64,000 nt of DNA from Geminicoccaceae bacterium. GTDB lineage: Bacteria > Pseudomonadota > Alphaproteobacteria > Geminicoccales > Geminicoccaceae. Below the pieces are notes generated by a model, which did no database searches, was not told the DNA's origin, and worked only from the letters and a program-made list of their open reading frames with translations. Each line of letters opens with the position of its first letter. Within the stretch, counting starts at the first letter, position 1. Location of the stretch: contig JANQNY010000080.1 in NCBI GenBank assembly GCA_028279345.1, forward strand, positions 1-64,000, read 5' to 3'. The position numbers and the translations under genes are program-made. This document shows, in pieces, positions 34,975-43,686 of the stretch.

Positions 34975-36138
34975 GTGAGCACAGCGGGCGCGGCGATCGT
35001 CGCAGAGCCCAGCGCCGCGGCGCGCACCGACAGCTCACCCGCCAAGCTCGTCGGCAAGGGCGCATGGCTCGTCGAGAATGCGGCACTTCTCGACCTGGAG
35101 GTCGACCAGGCGACCACTGCACTGGCGCGCGGCTCCGGACCGGTCGTCCTGGCCATGGATGCGCTCACCCGCCTCGACACGGCAGGCGCCTGGCTCCTCT
35201 ACCGGAGCCGTCGCCGCCTCGAGGCGGCAGGACGCAAGGTCTCCGTCGAGGGTCTCGACGGGGCCAGCACCGTGCTGTTGGAGCGGGTCGAGAGCGCCTG
35301 CTTCAAACGCGACCTGCCGCCACCGCCCAAGCCGCAATGGCTCGCCGACGAGCTGGCCAAGCTGGGCTGCGCCGTGCTCGATGCGCTCGACGAGATCCAG
35401 CAGCTGCTGGCCTTTTTCGGCGCACTGGTGACGACACTGGCGAGCACCATCGTTCGGCCCTGGCGACTGCGCTTCACCTCCTTCAGCGCGCACCTTCTGA
35501 CGACCGGCCTCGACGCGTTGCCGATCGTCGGACTGCTGTCGTTCCTGATCGGCGTCGTGCTGGCCTTTCAGGGGGCGAGCCAGCTTCGCCAGTTCGGCGC
35601 CGAGATCTTCACGATCAACCTGCTCTCCATCTCGATCCTCCGCGAGATCGGCGTGTTGATGACGGCGATCATCGTGGCCGGGCGCTCCGGCAGCGCCTTT
35701 ACCGCGCAGATCGGTACGATGGTCGTCAACGAGGAGGTCGACGCCATGCGCACGCTCGGCCTCGACCCGATGGAAGTGCTCGTCCTTCCCCGCGTGCTAG
35801 CGCTGATGGTGGCACTACCGTTGCTTGCCGTCTTCGCCGACGTCATGGGCCTCCTGGGCGGCGGCCTCTTGACGATCTTCATCCTGGACATCCCGGTCCC
35901 GCAGTTCCTGTCTCAGCTCCGGGCCAGCACGGACGGCAGTCAGTTCTGGCTCGGGATCATCAAGGCACCGGTGTTCGCCTTCGTCATTGCCATGGTGGGC
36001 TGCCGCAACGGCCTCATGGTTGGAGGTGACGCCGAAAGCGTCGGCCGGCTGACAACCCAGGCGGTGGTCAGTGGTATTTTCCTCGTCATCATTCTCGATG
36101 CGGCGTTCTCGATTGCCTACAATGCCCTCGGATACTGA
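34975..36138 (+). CDS. mlaE: MlaE-type ABC permease with fused N-terminal STAS domain
   Basis: This 387-residue inner-membrane permease belongs to a Mla-type phospholipid transport system that moves lipids between inner and outer membrane. Residues about 1-115 form a STAS domain (LLDLEVDQATTALARGSGPVVLAMDALTRLDTAGAWLLYRSRRRLEAAG), the role MlaB plays as a separate protein in E. coli. The permease part has the signature ILREIGVLMTAIIVAGRSGSAFTAQIGTMVVNEEVDAMRTLG and about five membrane helices. GTG start 34975. The mlaF gene begins inside its last 17 bases. Confidence 0.93.
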   Translation: MSTAGAAIVAEPSAAARTDSSPAKLVGKGAWLVENAALLDLEVDQATTALARGSGPVVLAMDALTRLDTAGAWLLYRSRRRLEAAGRKVSVEGLDGASTVLLERVESACFKRDLPPPPKPQWLADELAKLGCAVLDALDEIQQLLAFFGALVTTLASTIVRPWRLRFTSFSAHLLTTGLDALPIVGLLSFLIGVVLAFQGASQLRQFGAEIFTINLLSISILREIGVLMTAIIVAGRSGSAFTAQIGTMVVNEEVDAMRTLGLDPMEVLVLPRVLALMVALPLLAVFADVMGLLGGGLLTIFILDIPVPQFLSQLRASTDGSQFWLGIIKAPVFAFVIAMVGCRNGLMVGGDAESVGRLTTQAVVSGIFLVIILDAAFSIAYNALGY

Positions 36139-36916
36139 ACCTGCAGTCCGTCTCGTGGACATCGTCAACGCGTTCGGCCGCCATGTGGTCCATGACGGGC
36201 TCAACCTCGAGATTCGCCGCGGCGAAATCCTAGGCCTCGTCGGTGGCTCGGGTTCGGGCAAGTCGGTGCTGCTCCGCAGCATCGTGGGCCTTCGTCAGCC
36301 GCAATCGGGCCGGGTCGTCGTGTTCGGCGAGGACCTCTACGCGCTTGACGCCGAGCGTCGCCGTTCGCTGCAGGCGCGGTGGGGCGTGCTCTTCCAGGAC
36401 GGAGCGCTGTTCAGCTCGCTCAGCGTCCGCGAGAACATCCAGGTGCCCATGCGCGAGCAGCTTGACCTGCCGCGGCGGCTGATGGACGAGCTGGCGGCGG
36501 TGCGGCTCGCGCTGGTCGGCTTGTCGATCGATGCGGCCGACCAGTACCCATCCGAGCTGTCGGGCGGCATGCGCAAGCGCGCCGGCCTCGCCCGCGCGCT
36601 CGCTCTGGACCCGGAGATCATTCTGCTCGACGAGCCAACGGCGGGCCTCGACCCGATCGGCGCTGCGTCGTTCGACGAGCTCATCTTGACCCTGCACGAA
36701 GCCCTCGGCCTCACGGTCGTGATGATCACCCACGACGTCGACAGCTTGGTGCGCATCACCGACCGGGTCGCCGTACTGTTGAACAAACGCTGCATAGTCG
36801 CCACCCTGAGTGAGCTGCGCGCCAATCCGGACCCTTGGGTGCAGGCTTATTTCAATGGACCACGCGGCCGCGCGGCGCTCGCTTCCGAGCATGCGCCCCC
36901 GGTTGCGGGAGACTGA
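36122..36916 (+). CDS. mlaF: MlaF-type ABC transporter ATP-binding protein
   Basis: This 264-residue ATPase drives the Mla-type lipid transporter. Walker A is GGSGSGKS, signature LSGGMRKR, Walker B EIILLDEP, H-loop VVMITHDVDS. The ATG at 36122 overlaps the permease gene by 17 bases; a longer frame back to 36071 is not needed. It is followed five bases later by mlaD, in the conserved order MlaE-MlaF-MlaD. Confidence 0.95.
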   Translation: MPSDTEPAVRLVDIVNAFGRHVVHDGLNLEIRRGEILGLVGGSGSGKSVLLRSIVGLRQPQSGRVVVFGEDLYALDAERRRSLQARWGVLFQDGALFSSLSVRENIQVPMREQLDLPRRLMDELAAVRLALVGLSIDAADQYPSELSGGMRKRAGLARALALDPEIILLDEPTAGLDPIGAASFDELILTLHEALGLTVVMITHDVDSLVRITDRVAVLLNKRCIVATLSELRANPDPWVQAYFNGPRGRAALASEHAPPVAGD

Positions 36917-36921
36917 TCGCC

Positions 36922-37893
36922 ATGGAGACGCGCGCCAATCACATCCTCGTCGGGCTGTTCGTTCTCGTCCTGACACTGACGGCTGCCGCCATCGCCCTCT
37001 GGTTTGCGCGGGCGCAGCTCGATCAACGCGTCGACGTCTACGAGGTTGTCTTCAGGACGTCCGTCGCCGGCCTGCAGAATGGTGCCCAGGTCAACTACCG
37101 GGGCATCCAGGTCGGGCGCGTTACGCGGATCAGCTTCGACCCGAACGACGTCGCCCGCGTGCTCGTGCGGATCGAGGTCGAGCCGACGACGCCGATCACC
37201 GATGATACCGTGGCGCGCCTGCAGCCGCAGGGCATTACGGGCCTCTTCAACATCGAGCTCTCGGGGGGCACCAACGTCAGCGCGCGCCTGCCTTCGCGTC
37301 CGAACGACCCCGCAGAGATCCCGGGCGTTCCCTCGACGCTCGATCGCTTGACCACCGACGCGCCCGAGCTCCTGGCGCAGGGTGTCGACCTGCTGAAGCG
37401 CGCTTCGCGCCTGCTCAACGACGAGAACTTGGCGCACGTCTCTTCGGTCCTTGCGGATCTGGAGGAGCTGACGGATGGCGTCGCGTCGAGGCGTGTGCAG
37501 ATCGAGGACATCATCGACCAGAGCGCACTGCTCGTCACGAACCTCCGGGCGGCAACCGAAACCGCGCAGACGAGCCTCGAGCGCCTCGACAAAGCCGCCG
37601 CCGTCGTCGAACGTGACATCGACGCTATGCTCGCTGCGGGCACGACCAGCCTCGGCCAATTCGGCGCCGCGGCGGAGCGCATGGAGAGCGCCGCCAGACA
37701 GGCCGACATCCTGCTTCGTGACGTGCGAGAGCCGGTGAACGATTTCGCGCAGGGCGGTCTTTACGAGTTCGACGCATTGATCAGCGAGGCTCGCCTCCTG
37801 GTTGCCACGGCAACGCGCATCGCCCGTGAGTTCGAACGCGACCCTGCTGGCTTCCTGCTAGGCGGCAGCTTCCAGGGCTTCCAGGCTGACTGA
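36922..37893 (+). CDS. mlaD: MlaD/MCE-domain lipid-binding protein
   Basis: This 323-residue protein is anchored by one N-terminal transmembrane helix (ILVGLFVLVLTLTAAAIALWF) with a periplasmic MCE domain (YEVVFRTSVAGLQNGAQVNYRGIQVGRVTRISFD, LQPQGITGLFNIELSGG). A long helical C-terminal region (about 150 residues) follows that could form a coiled-coil tube or needle. Six copies would form a hexameric lipid channel with MlaE and MlaF. It is longer than E. coli MlaD (183 residues) because of the helical extension. Confidence 0.92.
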   Translation: METRANHILVGLFVLVLTLTAAAIALWFARAQLDQRVDVYEVVFRTSVAGLQNGAQVNYRGIQVGRVTRISFDPNDVARVLVRIEVEPTTPITDDTVARLQPQGITGLFNIELSGGTNVSARLPSRPNDPAEIPGVPSTLDRLTTDAPELLAQGVDLLKRASRLLNDENLAHVSSVLADLEELTDGVASRRVQIEDIIDQSALLVTNLRAATETAQTSLERLDKAAAVVERDIDAMLAAGTTSLGQFGAAAERMESAARQADILLRDVREPVNDFAQGGLYEFDALISEARLLVATATRIAREFERDPAGFLLGGSFQGFQAD

Positions 37894-37894
37894 C

Positions 37895-38518
37895 ATGCAG
37901 CGTCGTTCGGCCCTCGCCCTCGTGCTCGCAGCCCCCGCCGGGGGTTGCGCCGCTCTCAGCCTCGCGACGCGCCCGCCACCCGAGCTCTTCGCGCTGACAC
38001 CGAAGAGCACCTTCGCCACCGGCTTGCCCGACGTGCGGCGCGTCGGCATGCAGGTCGAGGTGCCGACCGCCGCGGCAGGCCTCAATACCGCGCGCATCGC
38101 TCTCAAGCCGACACCGACCAGATTGCAATATTACGCGGGCGCGACCTGGATCGAAGTGTTGCCGGTGATGCTGCAGTCGCTTCTGATCGAGAGCTTCGAG
38201 AATACGGGCAGTGTCGAGCCGTTCGCCGCCGCCTCGGTCGGTCCGCGCGCGGATTGGGCGCTCAGGGTCCACATCCGCGAGTTCCAGGCCGAATACGAGA
38301 ACCCGCAATCGCCACCGCTGGTGCGGATTCGCCTGCTGCCCCGACTGCTGAGGCTGCCACGCCGCGACGAGGTGGGCGCCGCCTCGTTCGAGGCCGTCGA
38401 GCAGGCGCCGAGCACCGTCCTCGCCGACATCGTCGTGAGCATGGACGAGACGCTGGGCGCGGTGTTGCGCGATCTGGTCGAGTGGACCTTGATCACGATC
38501 GATGCGGAGACCGCCTAG
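37895..38518 (+). CDS. PqiC-like transport-associated lipoprotein (ABC auxiliary lipoprotein)
   Basis: This 207-residue protein belongs to the ABC-type transport auxiliary lipoprotein (PqiC/DUF330) group found at the end of MCE operons. The N-terminus has a lipobox-like APAGGC. The mature part has the conserved FALTPKSTF and YYAGATWIEVLPVMLQSLLIESFENTG, then AETA at the end. It starts one base after the mlaD stop, completing a four-gene lipid transport operon. It probably sits in the outer membrane as the docking partner for the MCE tube. Confidence 0.85.
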   Translation: MQRRSALALVLAAPAGGCAALSLATRPPPELFALTPKSTFATGLPDVRRVGMQVEVPTAAAGLNTARIALKPTPTRLQYYAGATWIEVLPVMLQSLLIESFENTGSVEPFAAASVGPRADWALRVHIREFQAEYENPQSPPLVRIRLLPRLLRLPRRDEVGAASFEAVEQAPSTVLADIVVSMDETLGAVLRDLVEWTLITIDAETA

Positions 38519-38702
38519 AAGACGCGGCCCAGAGCTAGATAAATCGTCGCATCCTGAGCCTGGCGTGCCCGCATCTATCCTGCCTATTCCGTGACTTCGA
38601 GATGCTCGCTGGAATCGATCCAACTTCCGGCGCCGTTGGTCGAGTTGACCGGTGCTCCACCCCTGCTTAGCTCGCGACATCGGCTGGAGGGGTGGTGCCG
38701 CG

Positions 38703-38915
38703 ATGATCGTCTGTCTTTGCAATGCGCTGCGCGAGCGCGAGTGCCGCGAGGTGGCGGCACAGCCCGGCACGCGCGGACCCGGCTGTGTCTACCGCCAGCT
38801 CGGCTGCCGCGTGCGCTGCGGCGCTTGCGTCTCGACCATGTGCGAGATCGTCGAGCACGCCCGGGCCACGCGCGAGGCCGTCCATCAGAGCCGACTTGTC
38901 ACAGGAGACGCTTGA
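38703..38915 (+). CDS. bfd: Bacterioferritin-associated ferredoxin
   Basis: This 70-residue [2Fe-2S] protein delivers electrons to bacterioferritin for iron release. The cluster cysteines follow the Bfd pattern: C4 and C6 in MIVCLCN, C39 and C42 in RCGACV. Its stop shares a base with the bfr start (TGATG), so the pair is one translational unit. No Fur or Irr box was identified in the 184 bases upstream by eye. Confidence 0.95.
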   Translation: MIVCLCNALRERECREVAAQPGTRGPGCVYRQLGCRVRCGACVSTMCEIVEHARATREAVHQSRLVTGDA

Positions 38916-39397
38916 TGCCCGAACCGACCCCGGTAAAGGGGCACCCCGAAGTGCTCGAAGCCCTCAATCTCGCCCTGAAAGGCGAGCTGACTGCAATCAA
39001 TCAGTACTTCTTGCACTCACGGATGCTTGAGAACTGGGGGTTCAACAAGCGTAGCGCCGACGAATACAAAGAATCGATCGAAGAGATGCAGCACGCTGAT
39101 CGCCTCATCCAGCGCATCTTGCTCCTCGAAGGTCTCCCCAACCTGCAGGACCTCGGCAAGCTCTACATCGGCGAGGACCTCAAGAACCTGATCGAGTGCG
39201 ATCTGCGCTTGGAGCTTGAGGGCATCGAGCACTATCGCCGCACGATCGAGATCTGCGAGCGGCACCATGACTTCGTGAGCCGTGAGCTGATCGCCGAAAT
39301 CCTCGCCGAAGAGGAAGAGCACCAGGACCACAACAAGACCGAGCTGGAGCTGATCGAGCGCATCGGCATCGAGAACTTCGGCCAATCGCAGATCTGA
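38915..39397 (+). CDS. bfr: Bacterioferritin
   Basis: This 160-residue heme-containing ferritin stores iron as a 24-mer. Ferroxidase ligands are visible at E24, E57 and H60, with EEEEHQD further on, and the heme ligand is M58 in SIEEMQHADR. Length is typical. It is cotranscribed with bfd immediately upstream. The protein ends ERIGIENFGQSQI. Confidence 0.97.
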   Translation: MPEPTPVKGHPEVLEALNLALKGELTAINQYFLHSRMLENWGFNKRSADEYKESIEEMQHADRLIQRILLLEGLPNLQDLGKLYIGEDLKNLIECDLRLELEGIEHYRRTIEICERHHDFVSRELIAEILAEEEEHQDHNKTELELIERIGIENFGQSQI

Positions 39398-39419
39398 GAG
39401 CCCGCCGCTCCCATCCACG

Positions 39420-39447
39420 ACCGCTGGCCGTGTGCCCCGTCAGCGGT
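39420..39447. terminator. Possible hairpin terminator after bfr
   Basis: ACCGCTG and CAGCGGT form a 7-bp stem with a 14-base loop, 23 bases after the bfr stop and before the convergent paaN-like gene. There is no U-tract, so it is a weak call. Confidence 0.35.
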
Positions 39448-39515
39448 AAGGTCGTGTCCGATTTGCGGTCACGCCAACCGAGCTGAACCAGCTCGACACG
39501 CTGTGTGCCGGCGGC

Positions 39516-40976
39516 TCAAGGAGGCAGAAGGTCCAGGTGCCGGGCGACGAAACTCTCGTCGATCGCTCGAAGACCGTCATCGCCGTAACCTTCGGGCCAA
39601 CGACCCGCGTCGGCAGCGAGCGGGTTGCAGGCGAGGACCGTGCCGGTGCCCGCAAAGGCGTCCGCCGCCGCCTCGAGGACGCGATCGTCGGTGCTGAAGA
39701 TCGTCGCCTCCGCGGCGCCCGTCGTGGCGGCGCCGTGCGCGGCACGTTCGATGCTCTCTGCCGTGTCGGCGGCGGCGATCACGAAGGCCAGCGGGCCAGA
39801 GCGCGCCGCCGCGTAGACGGTCTCCCGGTCGGTCCGCACCAGGAGCGGGCTCAGCGTTCGTGCCTGCGGGAACCCTTCGATCGGCGCAGCACCCGGCTCG
39901 CGCAGCACGCGGCCGAGCGACCGGCTCGCCAGCACCCCCGCCACCGTTTGCGGGTTCTGCACGGCTCCTCGGCGCTCGATCCCGTGGCGCCGATCGGCGA
40001 CCAGGCTGTCGACAGTCGCGGCTAACGCTCCGGTGATGTCGCGGAGCGTGTACTGCCCCGCATTGGTGCGCACGCCGTCGGCGGGGATGAACACGTTCTG
40101 TGGGCGGGCGCGATGCTGACCACCACAGAACAGGAGCGCATCGGCGACGTGGCGGCAGAAGCTGGCGAGGTCTTCGGGTCGGTCGACGATCACCGGATTG
40201 GCCCCGGCGACGGCTTGCGTAGCATGCAGCACGCAGAGGTCGGGCGCCGAACGCTTGAGGGCGTCGTCGCCGACCCATAGCCGCACGACATCGGGGGAAA
40301 AGCCGGCACCGGCGAGGACCGTGCGCGCCGTCTCGGCCACCAATGCCAGGGGCAGAACCGCCCTCGGCTGCGGGCAAAGCAACACCACCCGCCCGGTGAC
40401 CATGGCAGCGACGAGCTCCGGCAGCACGGCGCCCAACGGCTCGCGCACGGGGCCCAGGAGCGACACCGGCCGGGCGCCGACCGTAGCCCCGGCCCGTCCC
40501 GTGCGCATCGCCTCATAGGCCTCCGCCGCCGCCGCCAGGCCGCGACGGCAAGCGAGCGGGACACTGTGCAGCGCGGCGACCGCCGGCGGTTCACCTGTCG
40601 CATGGACGAGGGCCTGCGCCAGGGTTGCGGCTGCCGTCTCCAGCCGCGCCAAGATCTCCAACGCGACGCCGGTGCGGGCGCTGACCGACGCCACCTGCCA
40701 GATTTCCTGCGCGCCCGTCGCCGCGGCAAGGTGGGCGGCCGGCGGGTAGGCAGCGTAGCGAATGTCGAGCGACAGGCCGTAAGGGCTGCGCGCGTCCGCG
40801 ACCCAGCGCGTGGGCGGTGTCCCGTCGGCCGCGAAGCGCCGTCCCGCCAGCTGGGTGACGTCGGCGGCCGAAGGTATCGTCGGGGCGACGCGCTCGGGCG
40901 TGGGCGAAGGTCCGCCACGCCGTGCGTGCAGCGTTCGGTCGAGCATGGCGCGATGGCGATCGAACAGGGGCGTCAT
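39516..40976 (-). CDS. paaN: PaaN-like aldehyde-dehydrogenase-superfamily protein lacking the catalytic cysteine
   Basis: This 486-residue protein resembles PaaN, the aldehyde dehydrogenase-type protein of phenylacetate gene clusters: N-terminal LFDRHRAMLDRTLHA, RSPYGLSLDIRY, TGVALEILARLETAAATLAQALVHATGEP. The active-site block should read GQxCTTxQN; here it is GGQHRARPQNVFIPADGV, with Arg where the catalytic Cys is expected (near residue 286). It is also shorter than usual (about 550). Divergent from paaG-like and paaI genes 110 bases away, which supports the pathway assignment. It may be inactive or have another role. Confidence 0.65.
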   Translation of the reverse strand: MTPLFDRHRAMLDRTLHARRGGPSPTPERVAPTIPSAADVTQLAGRRFAADGTPPTRWVADARSPYGLSLDIRYAAYPPAAHLAAATGAQEIWQVASVSARTGVALEILARLETAAATLAQALVHATGEPPAVAALHSVPLACRRGLAAAAEAYEAMRTGRAGATVGARPVSLLGPVREPLGAVLPELVAAMVTGRVVLLCPQPRAVLPLALVAETARTVLAGAGFSPDVVRLWVGDDALKRSAPDLCVLHATQAVAGANPVIVDRPEDLASFCRHVADALLFCGGQHRARPQNVFIPADGVRTNAGQYTLRDITGALAATVDSLVADRRHGIERRGAVQNPQTVAGVLASRSLGRVLREPGAAPIEGFPQARTLSPLLVRTDRETVYAAARSGPLAFVIAAADTAESIERAAHGAATTGAAEATIFSTDDRVLEAAADAFAGTGTVLACNPLAADAGRWPEGYGDDGLRAIDESFVARHLDLLPP

Positions 40977-41018
40977 CAGCCGGTAGGTTCCCCCTCGGCT
41001 CAGCCTTCGCCAAGCGCG

Positions 41019-41047
41019 TTGACACGCTTCCGACTTGCCCGTTGCTT
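41019..41047 (+). promoter_or_regulatory. Candidate sigma-70 promoter of the paaG-paaI unit
   Basis: TTGACA (41019-41024) is followed after 17 bases by TTGCTT, 40 bases upstream of the GTG start of the enoyl-CoA hydratase gene. The -35 element is a perfect match, the -10 is weak. Confidence 0.4.
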
Positions 41048-41086
41048 AGCGGCTACGTCAACAGAACGTATGAATGGGAGGCGGCG

Positions 41087-41884
41087 GTGGCGGCGCAGGC
41101 GGTGTCCGAGGCGGTCCTGTTGGATCGACGTGACGGCTGGGCGCGGCTCACGCTGAACCGTCCGGAACGCCTCAATGCATTCAATCAGCAGCTGCACGAG
41201 GCGCTGCGCGCGGCGCTCGACACGGTGAAGCGCGAGGGACTGCGCGCGGTGGTCCTCACCGGTGCCGGAAGGGCCTTCTCGGCGGGGCAGGATCTTGCCG
41301 ACCCTGCCTTCCCGACCGACGAGGACGCGAACATCGGGCCGATCCTCGAACGATGGTACAACCCGCTCGTGTTGCAGCTGCGGGCCCTGCCGATGCCGGT
41401 CGTGGCCGCGGTGACCGGTATCGCTGCCGGTGCCGGCGCCAATCTCGCGTTGGCCTGCGACGTCGTCGTGGCCGGCCGCAACGCGCGCTTCATTCAAGCC
41501 TTCGCCCGCCTGGGTTTGGTGCCGGATGCCGGCGGTAGCTGGACGCTCGTCCACAAGCTCGGCGAGGCACGGGCCATGGGCTTGGCGTTGACGGGCGAGC
41601 CATTGTCGGGGGAAGCGGCGGCCGAATGGGGGTTGATCTGGCGCGCGGTGGACGACGGTGACGTCCTGAGCGTCGCCGAGGACCTCGCTGCACGCTTCGC
41701 GCGCGGGCCGACCCGAGGCTATGCGCTCACCAAGCGGGCCATCCACGCAGCCGCCGGCAACGACCTTGCGCAACAGTTGGCGCTGGAGGCCGAGCTTCAG
41801 CAAGCGGCCGGTCGCACCGTCGACTATGCTGAAGGCGTGCGCGCGTTCTTAGCCAAACGCGAGCCCGAGTTCGGTGGCTACTGA
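41087..41884 (+). CDS. paaG: Enoyl-CoA hydratase/isomerase, PaaG-like
   Basis: This 265-residue crotonase-fold enzyme probably handles the ring-epoxide isomerisation or hydration of CoA esters. Oxyanion-hole segments are LTGAGRAFSAGQDLAD and VTGIAAGAGANLALACDVVVAG; the acidic residue position is in FARLGLVPDAGGSWTLV, a D typical of PaaG-type isomerases. The GTG at 41087 follows TGGGAGGCG. Together with paaI 18 bases downstream and the divergent paaN-like gene it forms a small phenylacetate-type cluster. No ring epoxidase (paaABCE) is visible. Confidence 0.85.
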   Translation: MAAQAVSEAVLLDRRDGWARLTLNRPERLNAFNQQLHEALRAALDTVKREGLRAVVLTGAGRAFSAGQDLADPAFPTDEDANIGPILERWYNPLVLQLRALPMPVVAAVTGIAAGAGANLALACDVVVAGRNARFIQAFARLGLVPDAGGSWTLVHKLGEARAMGLALTGEPLSGEAAAEWGLIWRAVDDGDVLSVAEDLAARFARGPTRGYALTKRAIHAAAGNDLAQQLALEAELQQAAGRTVDYAEGVRAFLAKREPEFGGY

Positions 41885-41902
41885 GCGGAGGCGGTGCCAG
41901 CC

Positions 41903-42352
41903 ATGACGGACGAGGACGCCCGAGCCACGGCGTTGCGCTGCGCGGCGGCGATGTGGTCCGCGGACGCCTGCTCGCGGCAGCTCGGCATGGCGCTGGTTGA
42001 GGTCGAGCCCGGCCGTGCGGTGGTCGAGATGCCCATCGAAGCGGAAATGACCAACGGCCACGGCATCGGCCACGGCGGCGTGATCTTCGCGCTCGCCGAC
42101 AGCGCCTTCGGCTTCGCCGCCAACAGCCGCGACCGGCGCCATGTGGCGCATACCGCATCGATCCTCTTCTTGCGGCCGGTTGCCGCGGGCAGCCGGCTCC
42201 GCGCAGAGGCGCTGGAACGGACGCTGAGCGGACGCAGCGGCATCGTCGACGTCACGGTGACCGACGAGATGGGTGAGGTCGTGGCGGAGTTTCGAGGCGT
42301 GAGCCGAACCACCGGCGACGCCGTCCTCGGCGCCGACGGTGACGACGGCTGA
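41903..42352 (+). CDS. paaI: PaaI-type hotdog thioesterase
   Basis: This 149-residue hotdog-fold acyl-CoA thioesterase rescues CoA from stalled phenylacetate intermediates. The signature is NGHGIGHGGVIFALADSAFGFAAN, with VAHTASILFLRPVAAGSRLRAEA following. Length and motif match PaaI. The ATG is 18 bases after the paaG-like stop. The 3' end overlaps the antisense tail of a decayed secreted-protein gene by a few bases. Confidence 0.92.
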   Translation: MTDEDARATALRCAAAMWSADACSRQLGMALVEVEPGRAVVEMPIEAEMTNGHGIGHGGVIFALADSAFGFAANSRDRRHVAHTASILFLRPVAAGSRLRAEALERTLSGRSGIVDVTVTDEMGEVVAEFRGVSRTTGDAVLGADGDDG

Positions 42353-42947
42353 GCTCAGCCACGGTGCGCGTGCCATCGGCAGCGACAGCCACAATCTCGT
42401 TGGGAACCAGCGTGTGCGTGCGCCAGCGGTTGCAGTGACCTCGTTGAGGGCCTGGTTGATCTTGCGGATCAGCGATGGGGCGCTGCAGCGGCATGACGAA
42501 GCTTCCGGCACTGCCGACGGCGATCGTGTCGTCCGGCGCAAGTTGCACGTCGAAGGCACAGTCGGCACCCTCGAGAGTCAGCGTGAGGGCGATGTCGTGG
42601 CTCAGCAAGAGCTGCTGCATGACGACGCCGAAGTTGGTCAGACGCATGCCCTCCTGCGCCTTGTTGGCGGGCGCATCCAACGCGTTGAGAACGGTGCGGC
42701 CGGTCGGTTAGCCGGCGAACCCGGGGGCGTTGAAGCCGTCGGCGTACGTCGCAGGCGCGAGGCGCCCAAGCGGTTGATGCGTGACGGTGAGCCGGCTCGG
42801 CGTTGGGCGCGGACCGCGCAACGTCCCGTTCATGACGCCTTGGATACAGCTCACCGGGACCGCAGCAGGCGGAGTAATAGCGCTGCTCAGTGCAGTAGAA
42901 GGTACAGCACCGAGCAGCGCGAAGCCGACAAACACCGCCTTCAACAT
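42345..42947 (-). pseudogene. Disrupted secreted protein gene of unknown family
   Basis: From ATG 42947 the protein starts with a signal peptide (MLKAVFVGFALLGAVPSTAL) and runs to ADGFNAPGFAG, then hits TAA at 42708-42710. The same frame continues with VLNALDAPANKAQEGMRLTNFGVVMQQLLLSHDIAL and CAFDVQLAPDDTIAVGSAGSFVMPLQ. A neighbouring frame then reads APSLIRKINQALNEVTATAGA before the first frame resumes with LVPNEIVAVAADGTRTVAEL, suggesting two compensating frameshifts. No family is recognised. It could instead be two small genes, but the shared frame and the single signal peptide favour one broken gene. Confidence 0.5.
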
Positions 42948-43244
42948 AGCACACTCTCAATAAATTCGTTGCAGTGCAAAATACAGAACTGCAAGTCAGT
43001 AACATGTTCATGATATCTCCGTTATCTCGCTCGCATGTGATGCGTATCACTGGGCCGTGAAGAACCTGTCGTGCTTTCGAGTAACCCCGCGTGTCGCGGT
43101 CGCCTGGCGATGTCGCTGGCGGAGACGGCGGCCGAAGCCCACCGCTCGTGTGCGGCGCGACGCGGCTGCTTAAGGCGCGTCGGGCTTGGCGGGCAAAGCC
43201 GAACGGGTCAGATAGGCGACCGTCCACCAAGCGAGGCGACCGCC
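42948..43244. other. 297-bp intergenic stretch, AT-richer near 42950-43030
   Basis: It lies between the divergent broken secreted-protein gene and the EVE gene. The left 90 bases are AT-rich for this genome and probably held the promoter of the broken gene. No gene or clear motif is seen in the rest. Confidence 0.5.
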
Positions 43245-43661
43245 ATGGCCCACTGGCTCTTCAAGACCGAACCCGGAGATTACTCCTGGGATGAGTTCGT
43301 CGCCGACGGACGGACGGACTGGGACGGCGTCAAGAACCACCAGGCCGCCAATAACATGCGGGCGATGCGGCTGGGCGAGCGCGCCTTCTTCTACCGCTCG
43401 GTCAAGGATCCGGCGGTCTTGGGGATCATGGAGGTCGTCGGTGAAGCCTTTCCGGATCCGGACGACCCGAAGGGCAAGTTCGTGCGCGTGGAGCTGGCGC
43501 CCATCGCGCCGTTGGCGGAGCCCGTGTCGCTGGCGGCCATCAAGGCGGACCCGCGGCTCGCCGATCTAGCCCTCGTCCGCCAATCCCGCCTCTCCGTAAT
43601 GCCCGTGAGCGACGAACATTGGGCGCTGATCTGCAACATGGGCGGTCGATCGGACGATTAG
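43245..43661 (+). CDS. EVE domain protein
   Basis: This 138-residue protein is a complete EVE (PUA-like) domain: MAHWLFKTEPGDYSWDEFV, DWDGVKNHQAANNMRAMRLGERAFFYRS and SVMPVSDEHWALIC. Such domains bind modified nucleobases in DNA or RNA; the aromatic W/Y/F cage residues of the family are present. The ATG at 43245 follows GCGAGGCG. It is convergent with phnE, 25 bases away. Its exact target base in this organism is unknown. Confidence 0.9.
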   Translation: MAHWLFKTEPGDYSWDEFVADGRTDWDGVKNHQAANNMRAMRLGERAFFYRSVKDPAVLGIMEVVGEAFPDPDDPKGKFVRVELAPIAPLAEPVSLAAIKADPRLADLALVRQSRLSVMPVSDEHWALICNMGGRSDD

Positions 43662-43686
43662 CTCTGCCAGCTCACGGCGCCGCCGT

